Shown piece after piece: positions 33,983 to 45,714 of a stretch of 64,000 nucleotides of DNA; the first letter of the stretch is position 1; each line of letters opens with the position of its first letter. The translations under genes were made by a program, and so were the position numbers. The stretch comes from Rhododendron vialii (lineage: Eukaryota; Streptophyta; Magnoliopsida; Ericales; Ericaceae). The notes below the pieces were generated by a model that did no database searches, had not been told where the DNA came from, and saw only the letters and a list, made by a program, of their open reading frames with translations. The stretch covers positions 10,967,501 through 11,031,500 of the forward strand of contig NC_080559.1 of assembly GCF_030253575.1 (NCBI RefSeq), written 5' to 3'.

Positions 33983-35011
33983 CCGCGCTCTCAAAAGGGG
34001 AACGATTCCATTTGGGTGATTGTGGATAGATTGACAAAATCAGCTCATTTTCTGCCAGTTAAGACTACGTACACTACAGATAAATATGCTCAGATTTATG
34101 TTGATGAGATTATCAGATTGCATGGGGCGCCTGTGTCTATTATTAGTGATAGAGATCCTAAGTTTACTTCTAGATTCTGGGCTAGTTTGCAGCATGCCTT
34201 GGGTACTTCTTTGAAATTCAGTACCGCTTTTCACCCTCAAACGGACGGGCAATCTGAACGAACTATTCAGACTTTGGAGGACATGTTGAGGGCATGTGTT
34301 CTTGATTTTAAAGGCAGTTGGGATAAATACTTGCCGACAATGGAGTTTGCTTACAATAACAGTTACCATAGCAGCATTGGCATGCCACCGTTCGAAGCGT
34401 TATATGGCAGAAAGTGTCGGACTCCTATTTATTGGGACGATGTGGGAGAAAGGCGTATATTGGGACCGGAATTGGTACAACAAACTGCTGATGGTGTTAA
34501 ACTCATAAGAGAACGGTTGAAAATTGCGCAAGATCAACAAAAGAGCTATGCTGATAAAAGGAGGCGAGACTTGGAGTTTCAAGTTGGTGACCGAGTATTT
34601 ATTCGTGTGTCTCCTTGGAAAGGTGTTGTACGTTTCAAGGGTAAGAAGAAATTGGCTCCAAGGTATATTGGGCCATATGAGGTCATCGGACGAGTAGGAG
34701 CAACGGCGTATCGTTTGGCTCTACCAGCGGAGTTGGCACGATTACACGACGTCTTCCATGTTTCAATGTTAAGGAAGTACATGCCAGATCCATCTCATGT
34801 CTTGGGTACGGTACCGATGGAACTAAAGGGGAACTTGACCTATGTAGAGGAACCAATTCAGATTTTGGAGCGAGAGGAGCGTGTCCTTCGTTCAAAAGTA
34901 ATACCGTTAGTAAAAGTGCAATGGCGTAATCATTCGGAGCGGGAAGCTACATGGGAAACAGAGGAGTCTATGCGAAAGAGCTATCCGCATTTGTTTGAAC
35001 TTAGTAAGTAA
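33983..35011 (+). pseudogene. Gypsy integrase core and chromodomain-like C-terminus
   Basis: In register after the stop codon: VDRLTKSAHFLPV (first catalytic Asp), SIISDRDPKFTSRFW (second Asp) and FHPQTDGQSERTIQTLEDML (Glu). A basic region with VGDRVFIRVSPWKG follows, then FHVSMLRKYMPDPSHVL and a chromodomain-type tail (VPLVKVQW-like, EATWETEESMRKSYPHLFE). Chromodomains guide such elements to marked chromatin. This stretch is intact for 331 codons but cut off from RT. Confidence 0.92.
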
Positions 35012-35031
35012 TTTCGGGGACGAAATTTCCT

Positions 35032-35044
35032 AAGAGGGGAAGGG
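35032..35044 (+). other. Polypurine tract of the gypsy element
   Basis: AAGAGGGGAAGGG lies directly before the 3' LTR and is the usual plus-strand primer site. Confidence 0.88.
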
Positions 35045-37100
35045 TGTAACATCCTTTTATCTTTGAGGTGCTTAAATGCTAAATTTAATAACTCAAGGGC
35101 TAAAGTGCAATTTTTTTTAAATTGTGCATGTGTGCCGTGTGTGTGCGCCGATGTGTTGAGTGTGTGTGGGTTTCTTCAAAACAAAGAAAACAAAAATAAA
35201 ACAAAAACAAGAAAATCCATCAGGTTGTTCCAACGTGAGAGAGAGAGAGAGAGAGAGAGAGAGTGAGTGAAAGAGCAGCGTGGAGAAGAGGAAGAAGAAG
35301 GAGAAAAGAAGAAGAAAATTAGAGTTAGGTTGATTGAAGCTTAATTAGGTGATTTCCATCTCCTTCAAGGCTGAATTTCATGTTTTTCATGTTAGGTTTC
35401 ATGTTTTACATCTAGTATGTACTTGATTGAAGTAATTAGAGATGGATTGAATCCATAGCAGAAGGTTTTTGAGCTTGGAGTTGAGTTTATTCCTGAAAAT
35501 TCGTGTATAACATATGAATATGCATAACTGTGTTTTGAGTAGAGTTGAGCCTGTCCTGTTTTTGACGAATTTTTACCATTGACATACCGATCATGTTATT
35601 TTCTGGTATTTTTACTGTAGATGCGTCTTTGGGTGTAGTTTATGCTGTAAAAATTTCAGAATTTTCTGAGAAACCTGGAAAAAGATAAAAATCTTGAACC
35701 GGACTGCAGTCAGATTCGCGTCTGTACTGACAGCCCAGACACATGTTGGAAAAACGGGCATAACTTCTTGCTCGGGTATCGGTTTTACGCACCGTTTCTT
35801 GATTCCTAAACTAGACTTGTATATCTTTCTGAATCTGTAAAGATTGTGCCTTAGTTTGGTCTGAGAAAAAGCAGTTTTGGTTCTGAAATTAATAGTTTGG
35901 TGATTCTGAAATTCTGGGCAGGTTTTGTAGCTGTGTTCTTCATCAATTTTGTCATAGTTGAATATGCTTACTGACTATGGATGCTACTGAGTGTTAAACA
36001 TTGATCAATTGGTGAAGTTTTGGTGTTGGAATTATTGGAAAAGATTGAGTATGTGATTTTTAATGAGCATTCGATCGCAGACTGTTCTGCCGGGTCTGTA
36101 GTTTCTATTTTAGATGTGTTATTTCAATTGAGCATATCTTAGTCATTCGGAGTCCAATTTGGGCAAATTTTATATCTAGATTGATGTGCTAGAAGTCTTC
36201 TTGCCAGTGGTGGTGGTCTTGTAGTATTCTTTGAAACTTATAGAATGCTATAGTCAGAATTCGATCAATGGTTCTGCTAGAAAGTGTGTGTTTGTGAGAT
36301 TTTTGGCTTTGAGGTACAAATTGATGAATTTACTTCTTTGCTTTTGGAATTAAACTTTGAGCTCATATGTGCGGAATATTTGTTAGGTTCGGAGACGACA
36401 ACGAGTACCGCAGCTCCACGTAGGGAGTGACTGCGTTGGTTTTCTTTTTGTTGGAGACCGAGGTGAGTGTTCGATTCATAGATGTTCTTCAATTGGATTG
36501 AATTTGTGATATTGCACTGTGACTTCGTGTCGGTGGGCAACAACGGCCAACGGCCGGACTTTGTGTCGTGCCTTTGACTTTGTGTCGATTCAATGGCTTT
36601 ATGCCAAAATTATGACTTTGTGTCGAGCTAGTGACTTTGTGTCGGATTAAAGACTTTGTATCGATTATTTGCTTAATGCTTAATTAATGATGAACTTGGA
36701 TTTATTGCCTATATTGAACAACATCCATGTCTCATATACACTCCTGGAACTCGTTTGGGGTTCCAGTTTTGCAGGTATAGGTCGGTGTCCACTACAGGTC
36801 GCGTTTTGCATTTTGTGACTCGCTCAAGAAGTGCGTAGTTGAGGCCTGTGGGAGTCTTTGTCTCCTGGCCCGTAGATGATTTTGCTTAGTTTAGTTTTGG
36901 ATAATAGTTGGTTATGTAAAGTTTATTTCTTGACAGACTTCCGCTGTAGTTTGTAAATGAAAAATATTTTTTTTTTGATGTAAATAAAATGTGGCTGTTG
37001 AACTGTAGTTGTTCGTTATTCTTGGATTTGCTAGTAGCTGGTTGTCACGTGTCGTATCAGGATAGGCCGATGAGGTGCTATTCCGGAACGGGGCTTGACA
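35045..37100 (+). repeat. 3' LTR of the gypsy element (2056 bp)
   Basis: Begins TGTAACATCC after the polypurine tract and ends GGGGCTTGACA. It holds a (GA)n leader tract (35236-35263), a GA-rich region, and repeated GACTTTGTGTCG blocks (36520-36660, at least five variants). Against the 136-bp 5' stub there are three differences that I can count, all T in the 5' copy and C here. Confidence 0.92.
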
Positions 37101-37105
37101 CCCTT

Positions 37106-37542
37106 TTCCTTCTTTTGTGTGTGTGTGTGTAGATGTGGATTTAGAGAATCCAAAAACATTACACACTATCTTGGTGTTAGTGTTACTATAGTTGCTTCTA
37201 TTTTCTTCTTTGGCGTAGAAACTTGGGCAGAAGGATCTTTTCTCTTTCCTGGATATGCTGTTAGCTTTAACTAAAAGTTCATGCGTTTGAAGAGTGATAC
37301 CTTTATCGACTACCGTCGATGACCTTGGTCTAGTGCGTCACCGGACTGAACTAGTCTATTTTGCTGATTTTCAATGAAAACCGGCCGGTTCGGTTCTAAA
37401 AATTCCTAAAAATTTAATTCGGTCCAGTTTTCGGTTTAGAAGATTTAAGGACCGGACCGGACCAGTTGTATGCACATATGAAAAAATTGCGCGGAGTAGA
37501 GCTCAACCTTGGAGCTAATGCTTTTGGAGACTCGCCTTTGAT
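37106..37542. other. Spacer with no gene recognised
   Basis: Resumes the DNA split by the gypsy element. Includes a GT microsatellite (37118-37132) and a GGACCGGACCGG-rich stretch near 37450. Confidence 0.4.
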
Positions 37543-38568
37543 AGGGCTGTCCAAGAAAAATCGAGAATCGTGAAACCGGACCGGATCAAACTGATCAGTG
37601 AATTTTGGATTGGATCTGTGGATTAATGAACCGTGAAATTGGACCGGACCAAACTGATCAGTGAATTTTGGATTGGATCTGTGGAATAATGATCCTGACA
37701 CGAATTTGAAAATTGAAAAACCCTGAGATACGATTCGGTCCACGGATTTTCATTATGAAACCGTGGATTAACCTAATCAGACCGTGAAATATTTAAAAAT
37801 AATAAATAAAAAATATTTGTGTGTAATATTTATAGTAAGTAAGTATATAAATTTTACCAATTGATTTTATTTTTTTTAGCAATTTTATCTTAATGTGATA
37901 CTATTTGCTTGTTTTGTGAAACTAATTGGCATTGTTAGGTTTTATGGAAAATGTGTAGATAATGCTTGGAGAATACGTGACTAGAATTTGCATATTGTGT
38001 TAGTGAAGCCATTTGGTTGTTGACTTACTGTAGCTAATCTGGAACTCTGGATAATACTTGTGTACTTAGTGGCCGTTCTGGTTTCTTAAAAAAAATATTT
38101 TTTGAAAAAAAAGGTAATTTCAAGTTTAAAAATTACAGTATGTGTTTACGTAAATAATTTTTCTACCAATATGAATTTTGTTTGATAAATCTCATTAAAA
38201 TCTTTTAAATGGTGCAAAAAAAATTAAAAAATATATTTTTCATTTTCATTATATTTAAGTTTGAAATTCAAACATTTTGAAAACAAAATACTTTTTCTTA
38301 AAGTGGAACACCTGCTATCTTATTGGATGTAATGACAGATTGTAATGCTTGTTTTTTTGGTAGCAAGAATTTGGATTTTATGGTTGGATTTTCAATTTAG
38401 TGTTTATGGAATGTAATCTGTAGATAAAATCGGAATTGAACCGTGACTCACGGATTAGATTGAAACTGAACCGTAGGACTTTTGGTCCGGATACGGATTG
38501 TATTTTTTAAAAACCATGACTTACAGATTAAGATTGGATTCATTGCAATCCGGACTACGGACAGCCCT
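37543..38568. mobile_element. hAT-like non-autonomous element (about 1.03 kb)
   Basis: The ends are AGGGCTGTCC and GGACAGCCCT, a 10-bp perfect inverse typical of hAT relatives. Near the left end a 61-bp unit (AAACTGATCAGTGAATTTTG) is tandemly repeated (37571 and 37632). CCGTGGATTA/TCACGGATTAG-type blocks recur in both orientations. The expected 8-bp target duplication is not clean. It hosts the MITE at 38071-38312. Confidence 0.6.
38071..38312. mobile_element. MITE related to the ends of the 5477-10080 element
   Basis: Starts GGCCGTTCTGGTTTCTT and ends AAAGTGGAACACC. The interior GGTAATTTCAAG, TTTTTCTACCAATATGAAT and AATGGTGCAAAAAAAATTAA match 5477-5716 in reverse orientation over nearly the whole length. 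Confidence 0.75.
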
Positions 38569-38748
38569 AACCTTTTACCACTTGGCCATACCTGTTTTAT
38601 TTAATATACTCCAATCATATAATAAATATATGAATTGTGATTTTGGCACTCAAAAAATTGATAAAGAAACACCAAAACTGAACTGTGTTGATACACAAAA
38701 CGACGTCGTTTTGGAGTTAACACCATATATATATACACACAAACCCTA

Positions 38749-39120
38749 ATGGAATCCAGACCTAATCTCATTTCCTCTTCCCCGCCGACTTCACTCCAGC
38801 AGTCTCCACGCTCCAGAGATAGCGAAAACCCTGTCCTGCTTCTCTCTTCTCCTCTCGATTTCCCATCATCCGACTCCAAGTCCTCCTTAGTTTCTTCTTT
38901 GATTGTGAAGAGAAACCTTTCGTGCAGCGATTGTGAACCCTCTTGATCTCCAACTCCACAGTTTCTTCTTCGCCAAAGCCTTTTGCGCCCGATTCGAGGT
39001 CTGGTTCGGGGCCTTTGGGATCTGGGTTCTTCAAAGAATCGGCTGTTTCGACGGAATTCGGATTCTTGCAGCAAAACAGAGTGGAAATCTCTTTCCCTCC
39101 CCTTCCGGCGTTAAAATTTG
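38749..39120 (+). CDS. Possible first exon of an unrecognised gene
   Basis: An ATG at 38749, 20 bases after an ATATATATA stretch, opens a Ser/Pro-rich frame of 65 codons (MESRPNLISSSPPTSLQQSP). A second frame with similar composition (SSSPKPFAPDSRSGSGPLGS) runs to a donor site G/GTGAGT at 39121, so a one-base shift may have occurred. No later exon was found. It could equally be a UTR. I do not recognise the product. Confidence 0.25.
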
Positions 39121-39664
39121 GTGAGTGACTCTCTCTCTCTCTCTCTCTCTCTCTGAAACTATGTTCATACAATTAATTAGAAAACAAAATCTTAAAAAGC
39201 ACTAAAATAATATTCTTTTTTTCTGTTTTCAACTGTTAATCAGAACCTTCATGAATCTCTTTCCTAACAAAATAACTTCTATATACTATATGCCTAGCAT
39301 TTCTTCTTCATTTTTTCCTATTCCTGTTTGGGGTACTTGCGTTATTCTATTTTCTAAAACCCATCTATGCCAGTTATCTAAATCGTTTATTCTTTTGGAA
39401 ATGTTGAGAAGAAAGATGATTCATGCGAAAAATCAAATTAATTGGATATTGGAAACAACATGGTCGGATACCATTTATTTTACAAAAATGGATGGACAAT
39501 ATGATTTAAAGAATGAACTGTAAGAAAACTGTGTCTCAATCTTATGTCTACTAACGTCCTATCAATATGATTTTTTGTACAAATGTTATGCTAAACATAC
39601 CTGATCACAAATGTAGACTCTAGAAAGCCAAGGCACTAAAGGGACCCCAAGTCTCTGTTCGGGA
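39121..39664. other. No gene recognised
   Basis: Short (CT)n at 39128-39153, then AT-rich DNA with a 90-codon frame lacking any recognised domain. Confidence 0.4.
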
Positions 39665-40076
39665 GGGCTGAGATCCCGTCCAATTTTCCTTCCCTTCCCT
39701 TCCCTTTAGTCCAGTCCTTTTTTTGTACATTTGTGGGTCCACAACAATGATCGGAACTGTTCATTTTTTAGAGCTCACAGAGAACATTGACCACGTCGAG
39801 AACCACATCGATCGGATACCATTTGATATGATTTCAAAATGCATTAAGCTTCATATATTTGTGTTTCATGGATTGCAATTCAGTGCTGCACACTTGTTTT
39901 TTTACAAACTTATTGAAATCATATTATATAGTATCAATCAACGTGATGTTCAATGCGATCAATGTTCTTGGCGAGCTCAAAAAATGAATGGTTTTGATCA
40001 TTGTGGAAAGAACCACAAGTGGCCCAAAATTGAACTGGAGGAAGGGAAATTAGACTGGATTTCAGTCAAGTATCCT
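39665..40076. mobile_element. Inverted-repeat element, copy A
   Basis: Left end GGGCTGAGATCCCGTCC and right end GGAAATTAGACTGGATTTCAG are inverted. Internally AGAACATTGACCACGTCGAG is answered by CGTGATGTTCAATGCGATCA and similar blocks. It is about 410 bp and shares layout and sequence with copy B. Confidence 0.75.
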
Positions 40077-40091
40077 CTATCCTGAAACGGA

Positions 40092-40496
40092 TTGAGATCC
40101 AGTCCAGTTTCCCTCCTCTAGTCCGGTCCAGTTTTGGGCCATTTGTGGGCTCTTTTTAGGCCCACAACAATGATTGGAACCGTGGACTTTTTGGAGTTAG
40201 TTGAGAACATTGACCATGTCGGACATCACGTCGATCGGATGTTGTATGACTATGATTTTAGAATGCATTAATAGGTTACATGGGTAGCAATCCAATGTTG
40301 CACGCTTGTTTTTTTACGAACTTAATGCATTTTGAAAACATATGATATGGTATTCGATCAACGTGATGTTCAATGTGGTCAATGTTCTCGACGAGTTCTA
40401 AAAAGTGATCGGGTCCGATCATTGTTGCTGGAAAGGGCCCACAAACGTTCCAAGACTGGACTGGAGGGAAGGGAAACTGGACTGGATCTTAGCCTG
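40092..40496. mobile_element. Inverted-repeat element, copy B
   Basis: Starts TTGAGATCCAGTCCAGTTTC and ends GAAACTGGACTGGATCTTAG, with arms of about 60 bp (TGTGGGC / GCCCACAAACGTTCC). It abuts the tandem array, and its right arm recurs at the end of the array units. Confidence 0.78.
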
Positions 40497-40511
40497 GGTA
40501 TATATATATAT

Positions 40512-40565
<54 letters not shown>

Positions 40566-41563
40566 ATGCGTAAGGGTTCCCTAATGCCTCTCTGCCTGCA
40601 CCCAGATCGGGAGCTTTGGATTTCCTCTCTGTCTCCCCCTCTCTCACTCGATTTCTTATCATTACTAGGGCTGTGATTACAAAGAGAGGGGCTTGAGTGG
40701 GCTGTTCTCTTTACTGAGAGCCCATTCGACGTCAGGAAGAGATAGTAGACGATGGAGATCTAGTGAATTAGGTGCCGCCTTAGGATTTGGTGCCTGAAAT
40801 CACAAAATCCATTCATTTTCTCTCTTCCCCTCTTTCGATTATGGTTTTGCCCACGATGAGAGTTCTCATAAAAATTACACTTGATATGAGCCCCACAATT
40901 CGCCAAAATTAGCAATCAGTTTTTAGCACTAGCATTTGTTGTGTTGATTGTAGAGGGAGGAAAAGCTATGATTTTGGTTTCTCCCTCTGTAACAATGGTG
41001 CATACATTGAACGTCTAATTTACCCTCGATTTCAGTGCAAACAGAGTTGTTTAAAACTGTGTTTGGTGGTGGAATTGTTAGGAAAATCAGGCAGCGGCCA
41101 GACAACCGTAGAGATGGGATTCCACAGATGACTGATTTTTGCTACTTTGGTTGTCTACTGATTCCATCTTACATTTTTAAGTACGATTGCGCTTTATCTT
41201 CCTGCAGATGATTATAGTTTCATTGTGATTTCTGTACAAAAAGAAAAAGTGAATTGGTATATGTGAGAGATGCATAAATTATCCGGTAAAGTGTATTGAA
41301 ATCTATGGAAAGGGAAGTGATTTTGGCACTACCCTTTTTTCTAATAGCACTTCTCTTTGCTCTCTATCTCCATCACCTTATAAAGACACAAAAGGCGAGT
41401 GCCATTAGAGAAAAGGGCCCCCTATTTAAAACAAAGTTACCAATCTAAAATCGGCTAGACTGGAGGGCCCACAAATGTTCCAAAACTAGACTGGACTGGA
41501 GGAAGGGAAACTGGACTGGATCTCAGCCCGGCGATCCTAGGGTTTAACCCCCATAGATATATA

Positions 41564-41778
41564 CTCACTCCATTTCATAATATTTGTCCGGTCCGCAAAA
41601 CGGAGATGTAAAAATAATACAATTTTTGTAAGAAAAGTTGGAAATAAATTCAACAATTTACTAGATCTTGACGAGTTCTTTTAGCTTATGAAAAAAATTT
41701 GAATTTTTTCTTGAAAGAAATACATTATTTTATAGTCCTCGTTTTGCGGACCTGACAAATATTATGGGACGGAGGGAG
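41564..41778. mobile_element. Stowaway-like MITE between array units 1 and 2
   Basis: CTCACTCCATTTCATAATAT and ATATTATGGGACGGAGGGAG ends, with GTCCGGTCCGCAAAACGGA inverted as CGTTTTGCGGACCTGACAAA. About 215 bp. Confidence 0.85.
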
Positions 41779-41843
41779 TGTATATATATATGCATAAGGG
41801 TTCCCAAACGCCTCTTTGCCTGCACCCAGGTCGGGAGCTTTGG

Positions 41844-41884
<41 letters not shown>

Positions 41885-42812
41885 TGATCGATCGATCGAG
41901 ATTTAATATCATTACTGGGGCTGTGATTACAAAGAGAGAGGCTTGAGTGGGCTGTTCTCTTTACCGAGAGCCCATTCGACGTCAGGAAGAGATAGTAGAC
42001 GATGGAGATCTAGTGAATTAGGTGCCACCTTAGGGTTTGGCGTCTGAAATCACAAAATCCATTCATTTTCTCCCTCTTTCCCTTTCGATTATGGTTTTGC
42101 CCACGATGACAGTTCTCATAAAAATTACACTTGATATGAGCCCCACAATTCACCGAAATTAGCAATCTGTTTTTAGCACTAGCATTTGTTGTGTTGATTG
42201 TAGAGGGAGGAAAATCTATGATTTTGGTTTCTCTCTCTGAAACAACGGTGCATACATTGAACGTCTAATTTACCCTCGATTTCAGTGCAAACAGAGTTGT
42301 TTAAACTGTGTTTGGTGGTGGAAATGTTAGGAAAATCAGGCAGCGGCCAGACAACCGTAGAGATGGGATTCCACAGATGACTGATTTTTGCTACTTTGGT
42401 TTTCTACTGATTCGATCTTACATTTTTATGTACGATTGCGCTTTATCTTCTTGCAGATGATTATAGTTTCATTGTGATTTCTGTACAAAAAGAAAAAGTG
42501 AATTGGTATATGTGAGAGATGCATAAATTATCCGGCAAAGTGTATTGAAATCTATGGAAAGGGAAGTGATTTTGGCACTACCCTTTTTTCTAATAGCACT
42601 CCTCTTTGCTCTCTATCTCCATCACCTTATAAAGACACAGAAGGCGAGTGCCATTAGAGAAAAGGGCCCCCTATTTAAAACAAAGTTACCAATCTAAAAT
42701 CGGCTAGACTGGAGGGCCCACAAATGTTCCAAACCTAGACTGGACTGGAGGAAGGGAAACTGGACTGGATCTCAGCCCGGCGATCCTAGGGTTTAACCCC
42801 CATAGATATGTA

Positions 42813-43027
42813 CTCCCTCCGTCCTATAATATTTGTCCGGTCCGCAAAACGGAGATGTAAAATTAATACAATTTTTGTAAGAAAAGTTGGAAATAAATTC
42901 AACAATTTACTAGATCTTGATGAGTTCTTTTAACTTATGAAAAAAATTTGAATTTTTTCTTGAAAGAAATACATTATTTTATAGTCCTCGTTTTGCGGAC
43001 CGGACAAATATTATGGGACGGAGGGAG
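42813..43027. mobile_element. Stowaway-like MITE between array units 2 and 3
   Basis: Nearly identical to 41564-41778 and at the same unit position, so it was most likely copied with the unit. The left end (CTCCCTCCGTCCTATAATAT) is less decayed than in the first copy. Confidence 0.87.
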
Positions 43028-44112
43028 TGTATATATATATGCATAAGGGTTCCCAAACGCCTCTTTGCCTGCACCCAGGTCAGGAGCTTTGGTTTTCCTC
43101 TCTCTCTCTCTCTCTCTCGATTGATCGATCGATCGAGATTTAATATCATTACTGGGGCTGTGATTACAAAGAGAGAGGCTTGAGTGGGCTGTTCTCTTTA
43201 CCGAGAGCCCATTCGACGTCAGGAAGAGATAGTAGACGATGGAGATCTAGTGAATTAGGTGCCGCCTTAGGGTTTGGCGTCTGAAATCACAAAATCCATT
43301 CATTTTCTCCCTCTTCCCCTTTTGATTATGGTTTTGCCCACGATGACAGTTCTCATAAAAATTACACTTGATATGAGCCCCACAATTCACCGAAATTAGC
43401 AATCTGTTTTTAGCACTAGCATTTGTTGTGTTGATTGTAGAGGGAGGAAAATCTATGATTTTGGTTTCTCTCTCTGAAACAACGGTGCATACATTGAACG
43501 TCTAATTTACCCTCGATTTCAGTGCAAACAGAGTTGTTTAAACTGTGTTTGGTGGTGGAATTGTTAGGAAAATCAGGCAGCGGCCAGACAACCGTAGAGA
43601 TGGGATTCCACAGATGACTGATTTTTGCTACTTTGGTTGTCTACTGATTCCATCTCACATTTTTATGTACGATTGCGCTTTATCTTCTTGCAGATGATTT
43701 ATAGTTTTGTTGTGATTTCTGTACAAAAAGAAAAGTGAATTGGTATATGTGAGAGATGCATAAATATCCAGCAAAGTGTATTGAAATCTATGGAAAGGAA
43801 AGTGATTTTGGCACTACCCTTTTTTCCAATAGCACTCCTCTTTTCTCTCTATCTTCACCACCTGATAAAGACACAGAAGGCGAGTGCCATTAGAGAAAAG
43901 GGCCCCCTATGGAAAACAAAGTTACCAATCTAAATCGGCTAAACTGGAAAGGGCTCACAAATGTTCCAAAACTGGACTGGACTGGGCTGGAGGGAAGGGG
44001 ATCTCAGCCCCACAATACTAGGGTTTTAACACCCATAGATCTATTTATATAGATGACTATATGCATAAGGGTTCCCAAACGCCTCTCTGCCTGCACCTAG
44101 ATCAGGAGCTTT

Positions 44113-44114
<2 letters not shown>

Positions 44115-44188
<74 letters not shown>
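44115..44188. repeat. (TC)n microsatellite in array unit 4
   Basis: About 37 TC units. The matching tracts in units 2 and 3 are much shorter, and unit 1 instead has a (GA)n at 40515-40558 just upstream. Confidence 0.95.
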
Positions 44189-44193
<5 letters not shown>

Positions 44194-45134
44194 TACTGGG
44201 GCTGTGATTAAAAAGAGAGGCTTGAGTGGGCTGTTCTCTTTACCGAGAGCCCATTCGACGTCAGGAAGAGATAGTAGACGATGGAGATCTAGTGAATTAG
44301 GTGCTGCCCTAGGGTTTGGTGTCTGAAATCACAAAATCCATTCATTTTCTCTCTCTTCCCCTCTTTTGATTATGGTTTCGCCCACGATGACAGTTCTTAT
44401 AAAAATTACACTTGATATGAGCCCTACAATTCGCCAAAATTAGCAATCAGTTTTTAGCGCTAGCATTTGTTGTGTTGATTGTAGAGGAAGGAAAATCTAT
44501 GATTTTTGTTTCTCCCTCTGTAACAACAGTGCATACATTGAACGTCTAATTTACTCTTGATTTCAGTGCAAATAGAGTTGTTTAAAACTGTGTTTGGTGG
44601 TGGAATTGTTAGGAAAATCAGGCAGCGGCCAGACAACCGTAGAGATGGGATTCCACAGATGACTGATTTTTGCTACTTTGGTTGTCTACTGATTCCATCT
44701 TACATTTTTATGTACGATTGCACTTTATCTTCTTCCAGATGATTTATAGTTTCGTTGTGATTTCTGTACAAAAAGAAAAAGTGAATTGGTATATGTGAGA
44801 GATGCATAAATATCTGGCGAGTGTATTGAAATCTATGGAAAGGGAAGTGATTTTGGCACTACCCTTTTTTCTAATAGTGCTCATCTTTTCTCGCTCTCTC
44901 ACACACACACACACATGTATATAGCAACATTTTCATGCCCCTATTGACTAGGACTATATGCAACAATTTCAATTGGTTAAAGATTCAATATCAGTCAGTA
45001 TACAACTCCATTTGATGTATGCTTAATCTATTGCAGTTTGATTTGATTTTCTTTGTTTTCCTGTGCCTGAGGTGTTAATATGTGAGATGACTTCATCTTT
45101 TTTGTTTTTGGTTTATGATTATGCATTTGCATAG

Positions 45135-45374
45135 TGGCCTCGGAGAGGATGTTGATGGCCGTACTGAAGCAGTTGATATTACTGCACCAAACAGACTCAC
45201 CAAGGTGGCAGTAGTAGTTGGGGAAATGGAACATAAGTCTCGGGACTGCAATGAAGGTGATCAGGCGGTGGCCGGTATGTTGCCATAGGTAGCAGTGGTG
45301 GTTGTGGAGGGGGTGGTGGCTACACCTATCGTTGAGAGAGGGCATTTTGCCAAAGAATGCCAAAACATTTATGG
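45135..45374 (+). pseudogene. Cold-shock domain/CCHC glycine-rich protein relic
   Basis: After an acceptor-like ATAG, the + strand reads DGRTEAVDITAPN, resembling the end of the plant cold-shock domain. SRDCNEGDQ resembles the tail of a CCHC knuckle, and GHFAKEC the tail of another. The Gly-rich spacer is visible as GGTGGT-type DNA in shifted frames. In-frame stops and shifts break it. Plant proteins of this type are RNA chaperones. Only the 3' part is present and the match is short. Confidence 0.45.
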
Positions 45375-45714
45375 GTAAGAGAGAAAGGGTTTAAGCGTGT
45401 ATGCTCACATTGTATCACTCTTGTTTTTACTTTTGTTACTGTTGCTCCGCTACCATATGACAGTTGTTTTTGATCGGCATGTGCACCTTGCTTCGGCAAT
45501 ACTCGCATAAGACTCAGTTCATATAATGATGCATCAAACTCAAACCTAGCTTACAAATGCAAACATTGCTGACAATATTCTTCATGGCACTCATTGTTTC
45601 TTTTGAGGAATCGAGATCAGAATATATAAACCCCCCAAAAGGATTACAAAGTAGTTTTAGCCACATCATGGACTACCTTAACAACACATTTAGATACCTT
45701 AACAACTACAATAC

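Larger units (their letters stand above)
30911..37100 (+). mobile_element. Ty3/gypsy chromodomain LTR retrotransposon, internally deleted
   Basis: A 136-bp stub of the 5' LTR (30911-31046) is fused to the gag zinc-knuckle region. Protease, RT, RNase H, integrase and a chromodomain-like tail follow, then a polypurine tract and a full 3' LTR (35045-37100). Ends are TGTAAC and TTGACA. A perfect target duplication CCCTT flanks it (30906-30910, 37101-37105). Most of the 5' LTR, the primer site and the N-terminal gag are gone. Domain order and the chromodomain-like end place it among plant chromoviruses, most like the Tekay type. Confidence 0.94.
40435..44890. repeat. Tandem array of nearly four units (about 1.0-1.25 kb each)
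   Basis: Anchor GC(A/G)TAAGGGTTCCC occurs at 40568, 41792, 43041 and 44063 (spacings 1224, 1249 and 1022 bp). Each unit carries a (CT)n tract, GGGCTGTGATTA, GCCCATTCGACGTCAGGAAG, TATGGTTTTGCCCACGATGA-type, GTTTGGTGGTGGAAT, AGGCAGCGGCCAGACAACCG and AGGCGAGTGCCATTAGAG. Units 1-3 end with a copy of the GACTGGACTGGA arm. Units 1 and 2 are each followed by a Stowaway MITE; unit 3 is not. Unit 4 lacks its end. No coding frame is conserved across units. Confidence 0.95.

Noticed and set aside
31650-34895. Several minus-strand frames of 60-109 codons
   Set aside because: Shadows of the gypsy pol coding on the + strand.
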